From Anaerolineales bacterium (lineage in GTDB: Bacteria; Chloroflexota; Anaerolineae; 4572-78; J111), in NCBI GenBank assembly GCA_015075405.1, contig JABTUK010000003.1:992001-1056000 (forward strand): a stretch of 64,000 bases of DNA, in the 5' to 3' direction. Shown in pieces: positions 22,371-30,428 of the stretch. Every line of letters starts with the position of its first letter. Within the stretch, counting starts at the first letter, position 1. The notes beneath the pieces were generated by a model. That model was not told the origin of the DNA. It saw nothing but the letters and a program-made list of their open reading frames with translations, and searched no databases. The translations under genes and the position numbers were made by a program.

Positions 22371-22994
22371 TTAACTCCGGCGTTTGCGCTGGTAATAGCG
22401 GTGGGCTTTAGCCCGGCTGCCACACAGATTCATGCTGCACCAGCGGCGGCTGCTATTTTTGCTGGTATCCACAAACAGCCAGTCGCAGCCTTCACGGCGG
22501 GCGCATTGCCGCACCTGGCGTAGTTCGGGTGAGGTCAGCAGTTCCGCCGCCGACCATACAATCGGCCAGAGCATAGCGTCTAACGCCGTGGTGTTCTGGA
22601 TCAACTGCCGCACAAATCCGGTATCTGTCACCCCAATCTGAACATATCCCGGCGCTTGCGCCAACAGCCCATTCAAGGCTGTAACTTCCTCCGCTGCCGG
22701 GGGCTGCTGCTGAGCCGCCGCAGCAAAGAGACGATAGATCGTTTCTCGCAGCGCCAACGCTCGGTTAAACGTCGCGGCGGCCTCTGCCGGAGACTGTACC
22801 GCTTGCTGGCGCAGATGCTCGGCTTCGGCTACACTGAGCAGTCGGACATGTTGGCTCCAATCTATCAGGTCGGCGTAACTGTGGAGATATTCGTGATTCA
22901 GGGTCTCGGTGCGGGTAAAGGTATTGGCAAAATCCAGGCATAACTGGCCGCCAATCAGTTCCAGATTCGCCGCATTTCTTCGTTTACGGGCCAT
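22371..22994 (-). CDS. ABATE/CGNR zinc-finger protein
   Basis: This 207-residue protein has the two-domain layout of the CGNR family. The N-terminal ABATE domain begins LIGGQLCLDFANTFTR and is thought to bind a small ligand. The C-terminal 45 residues form the CGNR zinc finger: CARREGCDWLFVDTSKNSSR, then RWCSMNLCGSRAKAHRYY; the motif here reads CGSR rather than CGNR. Proteins of this type are putative stress-linked transcriptional regulators in actinobacteria and others; targets are mostly unknown. It stands alone, divergent from the secreted-protein gene at 23101. Confidence 0.9.
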   Translation of the reverse strand: MARKRRNAANLELIGGQLCLDFANTFTRTETLNHEYLHSYADLIDWSQHVRLLSVAEAEHLRQQAVQSPAEAAATFNRALALRETIYRLFAAAAQQQPPAAEEVTALNGLLAQAPGYVQIGVTDTGFVRQLIQNTTALDAMLWPIVWSAAELLTSPELRQVRQCARREGCDWLFVDTSKNSSRRWCSMNLCGSRAKAHRYYQRKRRS

Positions 22995-23100
22995 ATCTCA
23001 CCCAAACTTGACACACATCATCAGCCATGCTATTTTATTACCATCAAAATAAATTATAGCAGGTAATAATAAGCAGCACAAGCAGGGGGTCAATTGAATC

Positions 23101-24222
23101 ATGAAAGCAAAGATGCGTCGCGCCACGCTTGTCCTCGCCCTTTTTGTCAGCCTGGGCTTTATTTTTCTGGGGGGACTGCTCGGTTTAGCGCCTGCGGCCC
23201 AGGCCGCTGTTCCCCCCCTTCAGACGCCCAGCCCGCAGACATTTTCGATCACCGATACCCTGGCTAATTCCTGGCAAGATGTCCTGGCCCGAACCCCGTT
23301 GCCTTACACTGCGCCCCTCCCGAAACCGGTTGCCGGCCCTTTTGATGGATTTTATGCCAAAATTGACCCGGCCTGGCCGCAGTGGTGGATCTGCCGGCGC
23401 TGCGCCGATTACCGGCCCGCCGGGGGTATCTGGAAACTGCAATTTGAGCAAGGTGTAATGCGGATTTATTACGACGTTACTCACTGGAGCAGTCTGGCCT
23501 CTTTCACCGTGTCGGGTGACCGGCTAACGCTGTTCAACGATCCCTACTGTGGCGAGGTTGGCGAATATAGCTGGACGCTGGCAGATGGACACCTGAAACT
23601 GGAGACCATCAGCGATGCCTGTGCCTTTGGTCTGCGGGCACGGACTCTGACCCAGCAAGCCTGGCCTGCCTGCCTGCCGCCCGATTCCGCCACCGGGGTC
23701 GCGGCGTCGCCGGGCTGTGCAGACGAGCCGGCCATACCGGCGGCTCCCGCGCCGGCAGCTTTGCCGGTCACAGTCAACGTCTACGGGGGAGACAGCCGAT
23801 TTTTTGAAACACCGCCGGATGTTTTAGTTTTTGCCAACAGCCCCCTCCGGGCAAAGCGGGAAAATATTGATTTGACCTATCACCCGGAAAGCATTCCCTT
23901 TGGGCTAAACCGGGTCATCTGGTGGAGCGGCGACTGGATCGAGGTTTCGACGGAGCGGCCCTTTACGGCGATGGGGGTTCAGTTTATGGGCGACCCTTAT
24001 CAGGGCTGGGCGCGGGTGCTGTTCGATGGGGTCGAAGTGTGGCGGGGCGATACGGCCGCTATCTGGTCGAAGCATGGCCGCCACGGCGGCTATATTGAGA
24101 TCTCCGGTTTTGCGCCTGGCCCGCACACCCTGCGCGCCGAGAGTCTTGGCTCTGATTACCATCCCATCCAGGTAGCCAGCTTTGGCTTTAGCGAACAGGG
24201 CGGGGTTGAGCAGAGGAAATAG
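23101..24222 (+). CDS. Secreted protein of unknown function
   Basis: This 373-residue protein has a clear signal peptide (basic start KAKMRR, hydrophobic core to about residue 35, cleavage probably after AQA). Residues about 80-200 look like one globular domain (WWICRRCADY, WKLQFEQGVMRIYYDVTHWS, FNDPYCGEVGEYSWTLADGH), resembling a small lipocalin-like or calycin beta barrel; this is a guess from strand pattern. An Ala/Pro-rich linker follows and then a second beta domain (WIEVSTERPFTAMGVQFMGD, VWRGDTAAIW, GPHTLRAESLG), like a galactose-binding-type beta sandwich. Function unknown. The start at 23101 follows a weak GGGGGTCAATTGAATC leader. Confidence 0.75.
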   Translation: MKAKMRRATLVLALFVSLGFIFLGGLLGLAPAAQAAVPPLQTPSPQTFSITDTLANSWQDVLARTPLPYTAPLPKPVAGPFDGFYAKIDPAWPQWWICRRCADYRPAGGIWKLQFEQGVMRIYYDVTHWSSLASFTVSGDRLTLFNDPYCGEVGEYSWTLADGHLKLETISDACAFGLRARTLTQQAWPACLPPDSATGVAASPGCADEPAIPAAPAPAALPVTVNVYGGDSRFFETPPDVLVFANSPLRAKRENIDLTYHPESIPFGLNRVIWWSGDWIEVSTERPFTAMGVQFMGDPYQGWARVLFDGVEVWRGDTAAIWSKHGRHGGYIEISGFAPGPHTLRAESLGSDYHPIQVASFGFSEQGGVEQRK

Positions 24223-24235
24223 TCCATCCGCAAAA

Positions 24236-24350
24236 ATTTCTTCTCATCACAGGGTAGCACGCGAAGCGGCAAGGTTGCAGGTAGCAGGTTGCAAATTAAT
24301 CAACCTGCTACCTTGCTACTTTGCCTCTGGTGAAAACTTTTCTGGAGGAT
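24236..24350. repeat. GTAGCA-word repeat, second copy
   Basis: AAAAATTTCTT and AAAACTTTTCTGG frame a run of GGTAGCA/GGTTGCA words and the complement CCTGCTACCTTGCTACTTTG. It has the same ends and word as the copy at 12483-12595. Confidence 0.7.
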
Positions 24351-24360
24351 TATAAAAGGA

Positions 24361-24388
24361 AAGCGCCCGGCAAAATTGCCGGGCGCTT
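24361..24388 (-). terminator. Perfect hairpin terminator of the small RNA candidate
   Basis: AAGCGCCCGGCAA and TTGCCGGGCGCTT pair perfectly. T-rich sequence (TTTCCTTTT) follows only on the - strand, so the terminator most likely serves the - strand transcript. Confidence 0.75.
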
Positions 24389-24498
24389 GCAGTAGGCATA
24401 GGGGTTATTATTATAAATTTTGTGGGCGGCGGGTTCTCGTTTGAACCCTCAGCACAACCCAACTTATTATCTGTGGTGTTCTCCCTGCCGTACTATTT
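24361..24498 (-). ncRNA. Candidate rod-shaped small RNA (6S-like architecture)
   Basis: On the - strand an extended -10 box (TGCTATGAT, 24505-24513) precedes a stretch that begins about 24498. Its 5' part AGTACGGCAGGG pairs with CCCTATGCCTACT near the 3' end, with small bulges. Inside are a GGGTTC/GAACCC hairpin with an AAACGA loop and a TTGTG/CACAA stem, separated by a large AT-rich internal loop. The 28-base perfect hairpin at 24361-24388 (AAGCGCCCGGCAA), followed on this strand by TTTCCTTTT, would end the RNA. A long rod with a central open bubble is the 6S RNA plan, but no conserved 6S sequence is claimed. No gene overlaps it. Confidence 0.5.
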
Positions 24499-24575
24499 GC
24501 CTATATCATAGCAAGCATTTGTTAGAAATCTGTTAACGATAGATTAGAGTTTGATTAATGTCTCTGCGGCGCTCG

Positions 24576-25646
24576 CTAAAGGTCAATGATTACCTTGACT
24601 ACCCGATCCTGATAAGCTGTATTCATCGCAAATGCTTCAGGCGTTTGTTCCAGGGGAAAACGGTGGCTGATCAGGCTTGACAACGCCACCACGCCGCTTT
24701 GAGCCAGGCGAATGGCGCGCGGGTAAGTGTGTTTCATACGCCGGGCCAGGCGGATGGTCAAGCCTTTGCGCCGCGCCGTCGAATGTTTTAAGGTTATCTC
24801 ATCACTCTCCGAAATGCCGACGATCACCATTCGCCCGCCCAGGCGGGCCATCTCAGCCGCTTGCTGCACTGAGTGGTCAGCCCAGGCTGCTTCGATAGCT
24901 ACATCCACCCCATGCCCCCATGTAGCTTCGGCCACGGCTCGAACGGGGTCTTGCTCATCACAATTGATAGGAATGGCTCCCAACCGCTGGGCCACTTCCA
25001 AACGCCAGGGGAATTTATCGCTGACAAAGATGGGCTGCGCCCCAGACAACCGGGCCAATTGCAAAATAAACAGGCCCACCGCGCCGGCCCCCAAAATCGC
25101 CACACTGTCGGCTACCCGAATCTTGGCCAGGTCAATGGCGTGGATGGCCACCCCCAATGGCTCCAGCAGAGCTGCCCCGGCATCATCTAACGTGTCGGGC
25201 ACAGGAAAGCAACTGTGGACCGGCATATGCAGCCATTGGCACAGGCTACCGTGATCGGGATAGGCGCCGCAAAAGTGCAGGTGGTAACACAGGTTGGGCT
25301 GCCCCTGCTCGCACATTTCGCAGCGCCAGCAGGGCTGGGCGGGATCAACCGCCACCCGTGTCCCTACGGCTAAGGGTTGAAAATTGCCGTCCAGGTTGTC
25401 CGGCCCCGGCCCCACCGCCTCGACCACCCCGGCAAACTCGTGTCCCAAAATCAAAGGGCTTTGAATAACGCTGTTGCCAATACGGGCATCTTTATAGCTG
25501 TGCAGGTCGCTGCCGCAGATGCCTACCGCTGTCACCCGCAGCAGCGCCTCCCCCGGCCCCGGCGGCCCCGGATGTTCGACCTGTTCCACCCGTAAATCAG
25601 CCGGGCCGTGTAAGCGCACTGCGGTCATGGTTGAGGGATAATGCAT
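24576..25646 (-). CDS. Zinc-dependent medium-chain alcohol/polyol dehydrogenase
   Basis: This 356-residue NAD(P)-dependent dehydrogenase belongs to the zinc MDR family near sorbitol, threonine and galactitol-1-phosphate dehydrogenases. Catalytic zinc ligands appear in VGICGSDLHSY (Cys) and LGHEF (His-Glu), and the structural zinc site in CWRCEMCEQGQPNLC. The cofactor fold starts at VAILGAGAVGLFILQLARL, and a Lys/Asp pattern (VSDKFPWRLEVA) after the second strand suggests NAD(H). The ATG has AAAGGAG 11 bases upstream; an alternative ATG lies six codons in. The substrate is not inferable from context. Confidence 0.9.
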   Translation of the reverse strand: MHYPSTMTAVRLHGPADLRVEQVEHPGPPGPGEALLRVTAVGICGSDLHSYKDARIGNSVIQSPLILGHEFAGVVEAVGPGPDNLDGNFQPLAVGTRVAVDPAQPCWRCEMCEQGQPNLCYHLHFCGAYPDHGSLCQWLHMPVHSCFPVPDTLDDAGAALLEPLGVAIHAIDLAKIRVADSVAILGAGAVGLFILQLARLSGAQPIFVSDKFPWRLEVAQRLGAIPINCDEQDPVRAVAEATWGHGVDVAIEAAWADHSVQQAAEMARLGGRMVIVGISESDEITLKHSTARRKGLTIRLARRMKHTYPRAIRLAQSGVVALSSLISHRFPLEQTPEAFAMNTAYQDRVVKVIIDL

Positions 25647-25754
25647 CGGTTAGGGTTCTCCTTTCGTATGACCGCAGACCCATTCGACAGGCTCAGGGCA
25701 AGCAGCCGGCCGCTGACCGCCGCAATGATCGAAACGGCGGTCGGTGGTCAGCGG

Positions 25755-26156
25755 TCATTCCGGCATTTGCCACCGGCCCGCCGAGTCGCGCTGCAAGGCA
25801 ATGCAGTTGACGATAGCCTGGCGGTCAAGCGGGCCGTAAATATGGGGAAAAAGTGTATCTCGCTCGGCGGCGGCCCGTTGAGCGGGCGAGGCGGCAGTAT
25901 GAGCGGGAGCAATAGGCGGCTCAAAACGCAGCGGGGCCGTCAGCCGGGCCGGGTCAATTTCCAGGGCAAACAATTCGTCCCGGAGATCGGCAAAGTAAAT
26001 ATTGGCAATTTCAACCAATTTTTCTGCCCCGGCGGTGCAGTGGATAAAGCCTTCCTCGGCCAATGTGGGGGTTTGGTAAGGCTGGTCAAGAGGCTGGCGC
26101 CGGTAATCACTGGCGGGAGCCAGGTGGTATATGGGGAGAAATAGATTTATTGTCAT
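25755..26156 (-). CDS. DUF952 family protein
   Basis: This 133-residue protein matches the DUF952 family (IYHLAPASDY, EGFIHCTAGAEKL, FPHIYGPLDRQAI). Structures of this family resemble an ADP-ribosyltransferase-like fold, but no enzyme activity is established. The FIHC and FPHIYGPL signatures are both intact, so the gene is probably functional. It stands alone between the dehydrogenase and the MNT/HEPN pair. The region upstream of the stop codon, 25660-25750, holds an imperfect inverted repeat around GACCGCAGACC / GGTCAGCGGTC. Confidence 0.85.
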   Translation of the reverse strand: MTINLFLPIYHLAPASDYRRQPLDQPYQTPTLAEEGFIHCTAGAEKLVEIANIYFADLRDELFALEIDPARLTAPLRFEPPIAPAHTAASPAQRAAAERDTLFPHIYGPLDRQAIVNCIALQRDSAGRWQMPE

Positions 26157-26236
26157 CTACACATCATACTCAGGGATAAGGAAAGGGGCAAAACTGGAAG
26201 TTACTCTACCAAACAGTTTGAGCCTCTTAAAGTTGA

Positions 26237-26265
26237 TTGTCAGCAGATAGCAAATATGCTATACT
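26237..26265 (+). promoter_or_regulatory. Strong sigma70 promoter for MNT/HEPN pair
   Basis: TTGTCA at 26237 and TATACT at 26260 are separated by exactly 17 bases, with a TG one base before the -10 box (TGC-TATACT). The start point near 26272 lies after an in-frame ATG at 26256, so translation must begin at 26286. Confidence 0.75.
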
Positions 26266-26285
26266 GCTTACCGTCAAGAAATATT

Positions 26286-26675
26286 ATGAACAAAAATTAT
26301 CAGCTTGAAGAGAATACGGATTTGGTTGCTGATGTTCGCCCCCATGGTTTTGAACCAGTAACGAGGCAGAGGCTTAATGAAATTGTTCACCGGATCGTAG
26401 CTGAGTTAGCGCCTCATAAGATTATCCTTTTTGGGTCTTATAGTTATGGTAACCCAACCCCTGACAGCGATGTGGATTTATTAGTAATTATGGAGACAAG
26501 CGAGCGACCAGCGGATCGCTATTTGGCTGTTTCGCGCTTGATTCGACCCAGGCCATTTCCAGTAGATATTTTGGTTAAGACTCCCGCTGAAATTAATCAA
26601 GCTCTGACTCACGGTGATTTTTTCATCCAGGAGATCGTAACGCGGGGACAGATACTCTATGAGCGATCCAACTGA
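26286..26675 (+). CDS. MNT-type nucleotidyltransferase antitoxin
   Basis: This 129-residue protein is a minimal nucleotidyltransferase of the MNT family. The catalytic motif is GSYSYGNPTPDSDVDLLV, with GS and the paired Asp residues in place. MntA-like members add AMP to their HEPN partner and silence its RNase activity. PFPVDILVKTPAEI gives the third strand with its Asp. The start is fixed at 26286 by the promoter just upstream. It overlaps the HEPN gene that follows. This is one of three MNT/HEPN loci in the window and the one whose partner is frameshifted. Confidence 0.88.
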   Translation: MNKNYQLEENTDLVADVRPHGFEPVTRQRLNEIVHRIVAELAPHKIILFGSYSYGNPTPDSDVDLLVIMETSERPADRYLAVSRLIRPRPFPVDILVKTPAEINQALTHGDFFIQEIVTRGQILYERSN

Positions 26676-27049
26676 TCCTTTGGCTTGGGTTGCGCGAGCA
26701 GAAGAGGATTACAGCCTGGCAAAATCGGCTTTGCGACGCAGGGACCCTCTGATTTATGGGGGGAGTCTTTCATGCCCAACAATGTGCTGAAAAATATCTC
26801 AAAGCAATCCTGGTAGCTAAAGGTCAAGCTTTTCCCAAAACTCACGATTTAGCTGCTTTAAGTGATTTATGTGATCAGAATGGCGTCATTATCCCCATAA
26901 GTCAGGACTTATTACAGCGTTTGACCGCTTATGCTGTCCAAGTTCGCTACCCCGGCGATGATCCTATCCCCGACGAGGCCCGAGCGGCTCTAAAAACGGC
27001 TCAAACTGTACGCAATTTTGCCAGGAAGTTGCTAGGACTTATTTCTTAA
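26659..27049 (+). pseudogene. HEPN-domain toxin gene with a single-base frameshift
   Basis: The gene starts at ATG 26659 inside the end of the MNT gene and reads MSDPTDPLAWVARAEEDYSL. At a run of six G (after ATTTAT, about 26756) the frame breaks; removal of one G restores IYGGVFHAQQCAEKYLKAIL and the rest of a normal HEPN domain (FPKTHDLAAL, AVQVRYPGD) to 27049. The intact family member would be about 130 residues. The G-run break could be an assembly error, true decay, or slippage that switches the toxin on and off. The last four bases overlap the convergent gene at 27046. Confidence 0.8.
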
Positions 27050-28356
27050 ATTTCCAGCAATATTTCGGTAAGGGTCGGCCGGCCAATTTCTTGCAGATTG
27101 TAACGCACGCGCTGGTGAGGATGCTTGATCTGGAGCAGCCGGCCCAGGTCTATCGGCGTGCCGATGATAACCAAATCGCACGGGGTGGCATTGATGGTTT
27201 GCTCCAGCTCTTTCATCTGGGCGTCGCCGTAGCCCATCGCCGGCAGAAGCGCGCCAGTTGTTGGGTATTTTTCATAGGTGGCCAGGATAGAGCCAACGGC
27301 ATAAGGGCGTGGATCAACGATGGCGGCCGCGCCAAAACGCTGCGCGGCAACCACGCCGGCCCCGTAGGCCATCTCGCCATGCGTTAGCGTCGGGCCATCT
27401 TCAACCACCAGAACTCGCTGCCCGCGAATCGCCGCCGGGTCGTCTACGGTAATAGGCGAAGCAGCATCCACGACGACAGCTTGGGGCGCGACGGCTTGAA
27501 TATTGTGACGCACCTGGGCAATGGCGGCGGCATCGGCGGTGTCAATTTTGTTGATAACCACCACATCGGCCAGACGCAGGTTGGCCTCGCCGGGGTGGTA
27601 AGCCAGTTCATGGCCGGGCCGGTGCGGGTCAACCACCACGATATGTAAATCTGGTTGATAGAACGGCAGGTCGTTATTGCCGCCGTCCCAGACCACCACA
27701 TCGGCTTCGGTTTCGGCGCGGCGGAGGATGGCCTCGTAATCCACCCCCGCATAGACAATTGTGCCCCGGTCGAGGTGCGGCTCGTATTCCTCGCGCTCCT
27801 CGATGGTACACTCGTGTTCATCCAGATCGGCGTGATCGGCAAAGCGCTGCACCGCCTGCACCACCAGATTGCCGTAGGGCATCGGGTGGCGCACAGCGAC
27901 CACTTTTTTGCCCAAGCCCTGCAAAATCTCGCAGACCCGGCGCGTGGTTTGACTTTTACCACTGCCGGTCCGCACCGCTCCAATCGAGACCACCGGCTTG
28001 CTGCTTTTGAGCATCGTATTGCGCGGTCCCATCAGCCGATAATCGGCTCCGGCGGCTAACACCTGCGACGCTTTGTGCATTACATATTCGTGTGTTACGT
28101 CGGAGTAAGCAAAGATCACCTGATCGGCCTGTAAGGATTGAATCAGTTCAACCAGGTCGCTTTCGGGGTGAATAGGGATACCCGCCGGGTACAAAGGGCC
28201 GGCCAATTCAGCCGGGTAGACCCGCCCCTCGATATTGGGGATTTGGGTGGCGGTAAAGGCGACAACTTCATAGTCCGGGTTCTGACGGAAGTAGACATTA
28301 AAATTGTGAAAATCGCGCCCGGCCGCGCCCATAATAACAACACGTTGCTTCGACAT
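27046..28356 (-). CDS. Cyclic 2,3-diphosphoglycerate synthetase-like P-loop protein
   Basis: This 436-residue protein matches the family annotated as cyclic 2,3-diphosphoglycerate synthetase, known from methanogens where it makes a thermoprotective solute and phosphate store. Features: an N-terminal Rossmann-like segment (VVIMGAAGRDFHNFNVYFRQ), the P-loop GAVRTGSGKSQTTR, then DVVVWDGGNNDLPFYQPDLH and VINKIDTAD. Many bacterial homologues exist and several are of untested function, so the biochemical call is by family only. It is convergent with the HEPN gene by four bases. No 2-phosphoglycerate kinase gene is in the window. Confidence 0.8.
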   Translation of the reverse strand: MSKQRVVIMGAAGRDFHNFNVYFRQNPDYEVVAFTATQIPNIEGRVYPAELAGPLYPAGIPIHPESDLVELIQSLQADQVIFAYSDVTHEYVMHKASQVLAAGADYRLMGPRNTMLKSSKPVVSIGAVRTGSGKSQTTRRVCEILQGLGKKVVAVRHPMPYGNLVVQAVQRFADHADLDEHECTIEEREEYEPHLDRGTIVYAGVDYEAILRRAETEADVVVWDGGNNDLPFYQPDLHIVVVDPHRPGHELAYHPGEANLRLADVVVINKIDTADAAAIAQVRHNIQAVAPQAVVVDAASPITVDDPAAIRGQRVLVVEDGPTLTHGEMAYGAGVVAAQRFGAAAIVDPRPYAVGSILATYEKYPTTGALLPAMGYGDAQMKELEQTINATPCDLVIIGTPIDLGRLLQIKHPHQRVRYNLQEIGRPTLTEILLEI

Positions 28357-28424
28357 TGAAGGACCTCGTTAATGGTGAATAGTGAATGGTGAATGGTGAA
28401 TTATTAATTCTAAAAACTGGCTTG

Positions 28425-29159
28425 TTAAGCCAGGTAAGAAAGCAGGATACTGAGACCATATAGGATTATGAGGGGGAACATGACCAGGGCCATGTTGAAA
28501 GGGTCTACGGTAGGGGTAATCATGGCGGCGGCGATAGCGATGATGACGATGGCAAACCGCCATTGTTTGATCAAGAATTGAGGCGTCACCAGGCCAAGCT
28601 TGGTCATGATAAAAAGAATTAACGGTGTTTCGAAACTGAGGCCGACCCAGAAAACCAGCGAGGTGACAAAAGGGATATACTCGCGTGACTGCCACTGCTG
28701 GATAAAGATTTCCGGCTGCCAGGTGCTCAGAAAATTTACCGCTGTCGGCGTTAAAATTTGCCAGGCAAACCAGACGCCAATCAAAAAAAGAAGGGTAGCA
28801 AAAGGCACACCCCACAGCACGTAGCGCTTTTCAGCGGGTTCGAGACCGGGCAAAATAAACATAAAAAATTGATACACCAGGAAGGGCATAGCCAGCACCA
28901 GACCACCCGTCAGCGCCACCCGAAAATAAATGGTGATACCTTCCGTCGGCCCTAACACCTGCAATTTTTGGCCGTAGGGCGCAATCAGCAGTTCCAGAAT
29001 TTGGGTAGTGAAAGCGGCAGCCAACAAAGTGCAGACAAACACAGCAATCGCCGCTTTGACCAGGCGGTCGCGCAGCTCCTCCAGATGCTCCAGCAGAGTC
29101 ATCTGCCCGGATAATTGCTCAACCGATTGGTCAACTGAAGAAGGAGTTACCCGGCTCAT
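28425..29159 (-). CDS. tatC: Sec-independent translocase protein TatC
   Basis: This 244-residue membrane protein is the receptor core of the twin-arginine translocase, which exports folded proteins. It has the family's six helices; HLEELRDRLVKAAIAVFVC is the conserved first loop and helix, and PFLVYQFFMFILPGLEPAEK the second cytoplasmic loop. FWVGLSFETPLILFIMTKLGLV carries the membrane Glu typical of TatC. Its ATG overlaps the stop of the upstream TatA/B gene by four bases. With TatA/B it makes a two-gene Tat system, the usual minimal form in this phylum. Confidence 0.95.
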   Translation of the reverse strand: MSRVTPSSVDQSVEQLSGQMTLLEHLEELRDRLVKAAIAVFVCTLLAAAFTTQILELLIAPYGQKLQVLGPTEGITIYFRVALTGGLVLAMPFLVYQFFMFILPGLEPAEKRYVLWGVPFATLLFLIGVWFAWQILTPTAVNFLSTWQPEIFIQQWQSREYIPFVTSLVFWVGLSFETPLILFIMTKLGLVTPQFLIKQWRFAIVIIAIAAAMITPTVDPFNMALVMFPLIILYGLSILLSYLA

Positions 29160-29698
29160 TCCGTGACCTCAGTCGGGGTCACCGGAGCAGGAACAGGTTT
29201 GGAGCCAGTACCGTTCTTTTCGGCTTCGACAGGTTCAGCGGTAGTTTCAGCCGGGGCGGCTGGCGCGTCGGTTGGAGCGACGTGAGCCTCGGCCTCTGGG
29301 GGAGCTGCTGCCTCAGGTTCGGGAGAAGTTGTTGGCGGAGCGATGGTATTTGTTTCAGCAGTGTTAGGGGTGGAAGCGGGGTTGGCTGTGGAGCGGGCCA
29401 CCGAGTTAACCGTCTGGCCGATTTGGGCTGCGCTGGAGGAAACTTCGGATTTGGATTGTTGGAGGACTTGTTTGGTTTCGGCCAGTTCTTTTCGAACTTC
29501 TTCCAGTTCTTCCAGCCGGGCGGCTACCGTAATTTCCCGCTGCCACTCGGCCAGAAACCCCTGCGACATATTACGCAGGTCTCGCACAAAACGCCCCGCT
29601 TTGCCGGCAATTTCCGGCAGGCGGCGCGGGCCAAAGACCATAAGGGCAATGATAAAAATAAACAGCAGTTCAGGAAAACCAATCCCTAAAATATCCAT
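29156..29698 (-). CDS. Twin-arginine translocase subunit TatA/TatB
   Basis: This 180-residue protein begins with a single membrane helix (GFPELLFIFIIALMVFGPRR), followed by LPEIAGKAGRFVRDLRN, the amphipathic helix of TatA/B proteins. The FGPRRLPE hinge and the membrane Glu near residue 10 favour TatB-like identity, but A and B cannot be separated firmly. The C-terminal half is an Ala/Pro/Glu/Thr-rich tail (about 100-180) of low complexity, longer than in enterobacterial TatA. It overlaps tatC by four bases. Confidence 0.9.
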   Translation of the reverse strand: MDILGIGFPELLFIFIIALMVFGPRRLPEIAGKAGRFVRDLRNMSQGFLAEWQREITVAARLEELEEVRKELAETKQVLQQSKSEVSSSAAQIGQTVNSVARSTANPASTPNTAETNTIAPPTTSPEPEAAAPPEAEAHVAPTDAPAAPAETTAEPVEAEKNGTGSKPVPAPVTPTEVTE

Positions 29699-29713
29699 GA
29701 AATAAAAAATCCG

Positions 29714-29780
29714 AAAGGTTGGAGGGCTGGAAAGTTGGAGGTTGCGCTATCCAATCTTCCAGCCGTCCAACCTTCCTTAA
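29714..29780. repeat. GGTTGGAGGGCTGG word palindrome
   Basis: AAGGTTGGAGGGCTGGAA faces TTCCAGCCGTCCAACCTT after a short loop, forming a nearly perfect hairpin between tatA/B and nusB. The same word occurs at 21102-21180, 31214-31282 and inside the start of the gene at 14896-16347. Confidence 0.8.
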
Positions 29781-29837
29781 ATAATCAGCCAACCTCACCC
29801 AATGATCGCTTAAAACGATTAAAGTTCACATCGAAGG

Positions 29838-30275
29838 CTAAACCGGCACTTTTAACATTTGGCGCAGTTTCACCCGATCTCGTGAGACCAGGCTGCCCAG
29901 CACGCCATTCACAAAGCGGGGCGAGCTTTCACTGCCAAACATTTTAGCCAGTTCAACGGCCTCGTTGATCGCCACTTTGGGGGGAATTTCCGGCTCAAAG
30001 AGCAGTTCGTAAATCGCAATCCGCAGCACATTCCGGTCTACGGCCGCAATTTGATCTATCGGCCATTCTGGAGCCAAATCACCGACAACACTATCCAGAT
30101 AAGTGCGATAGGTTTGCACTCCCAATGCCAATGAGCGCGCAAAAGATTCGGCCGCATCGGGCAAGGGGCGGTCTTCAAACCTACCTTCAAGGGCAGCTTT
30201 GGCCTCGTGATCGGTAAAATCAAGCTCGTAAAGGACCTGCAAAACTACCGCACGAGCGCGTCGTCGAACTTTCAT
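29838..30275 (-). CDS. nusB: Transcription antitermination protein NusB
   Basis: This 145-residue protein is NusB, which with NusE binds boxA RNA during rRNA transcription. The N-terminal RRRARAVVLQVLYELDF is the RNA-binding region; PEWPIDQIAAVDRNVLRIAIYELL and PPKVAINEAVELAKMFGSES are hallmark segments, with RFVNGVLGSLV close to the end. The start at 30275 is preceded by AAGGGAG six bases upstream; earlier Met codons lie in sequence without a ribosome site. It is next to the Tat genes and fab genes but separated from both by repeat-filled gaps. Confidence 0.95.
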   Translation of the reverse strand: MKVRRRARAVVLQVLYELDFTDHEAKAALEGRFEDRPLPDAAESFARSLALGVQTYRTYLDSVVGDLAPEWPIDQIAAVDRNVLRIAIYELLFEPEIPPKVAINEAVELAKMFGSESSPRFVNGVLGSLVSRDRVKLRQMLKVPV

Positions 30276-30344
30276 AGGTTGCTCCCTTCCTATGTGAGGT
30301 GAACCGGCTGTCTGGATATTCAATAAAATGTGAATGTTCAAAAG

Positions 30345-30425
30345 GATTTTCGATTTTTGATTTTAGATTTTGGACCTGTAAAGACCAAATCCAAATCTAA
30401 CTTCTATACTCTAGAATCCAAAAAA
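30345..30425. repeat. GATTTTGGATTTTAGA word palindrome between nusB and fabG
   Basis: A run of the word GATTTTAGATTTTGGA (30346-30372) faces CCAAATCCAAATC (30386-30398) across a short loop. A one-armed copy of the same word lies at 43128-43160 between recG and the degV gene. Confidence 0.6.
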
Positions 30426-30428
30426 CGG

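Noticed and set aside
24421..24450. tRNA-like GGGTTCTCGTTTGAACCC arm
   Set aside because: Only a T-arm-like hairpin is present; no acceptor stem or anticodon arm can be built around it. It is explained as the inner hairpin of the small RNA candidate.
25641..26144. Plus-strand open frame opposite the DUF952 gene
   Set aside because: The minus-strand gene has both DUF952 signatures; the plus-strand frame reads as basic, Gly/Arg-rich noise.
26256..26285. Upstream ATG for the first MNT gene
   Set aside because: It lies inside the promoter (before the -10 box at 26260), upstream of the predicted transcript start.
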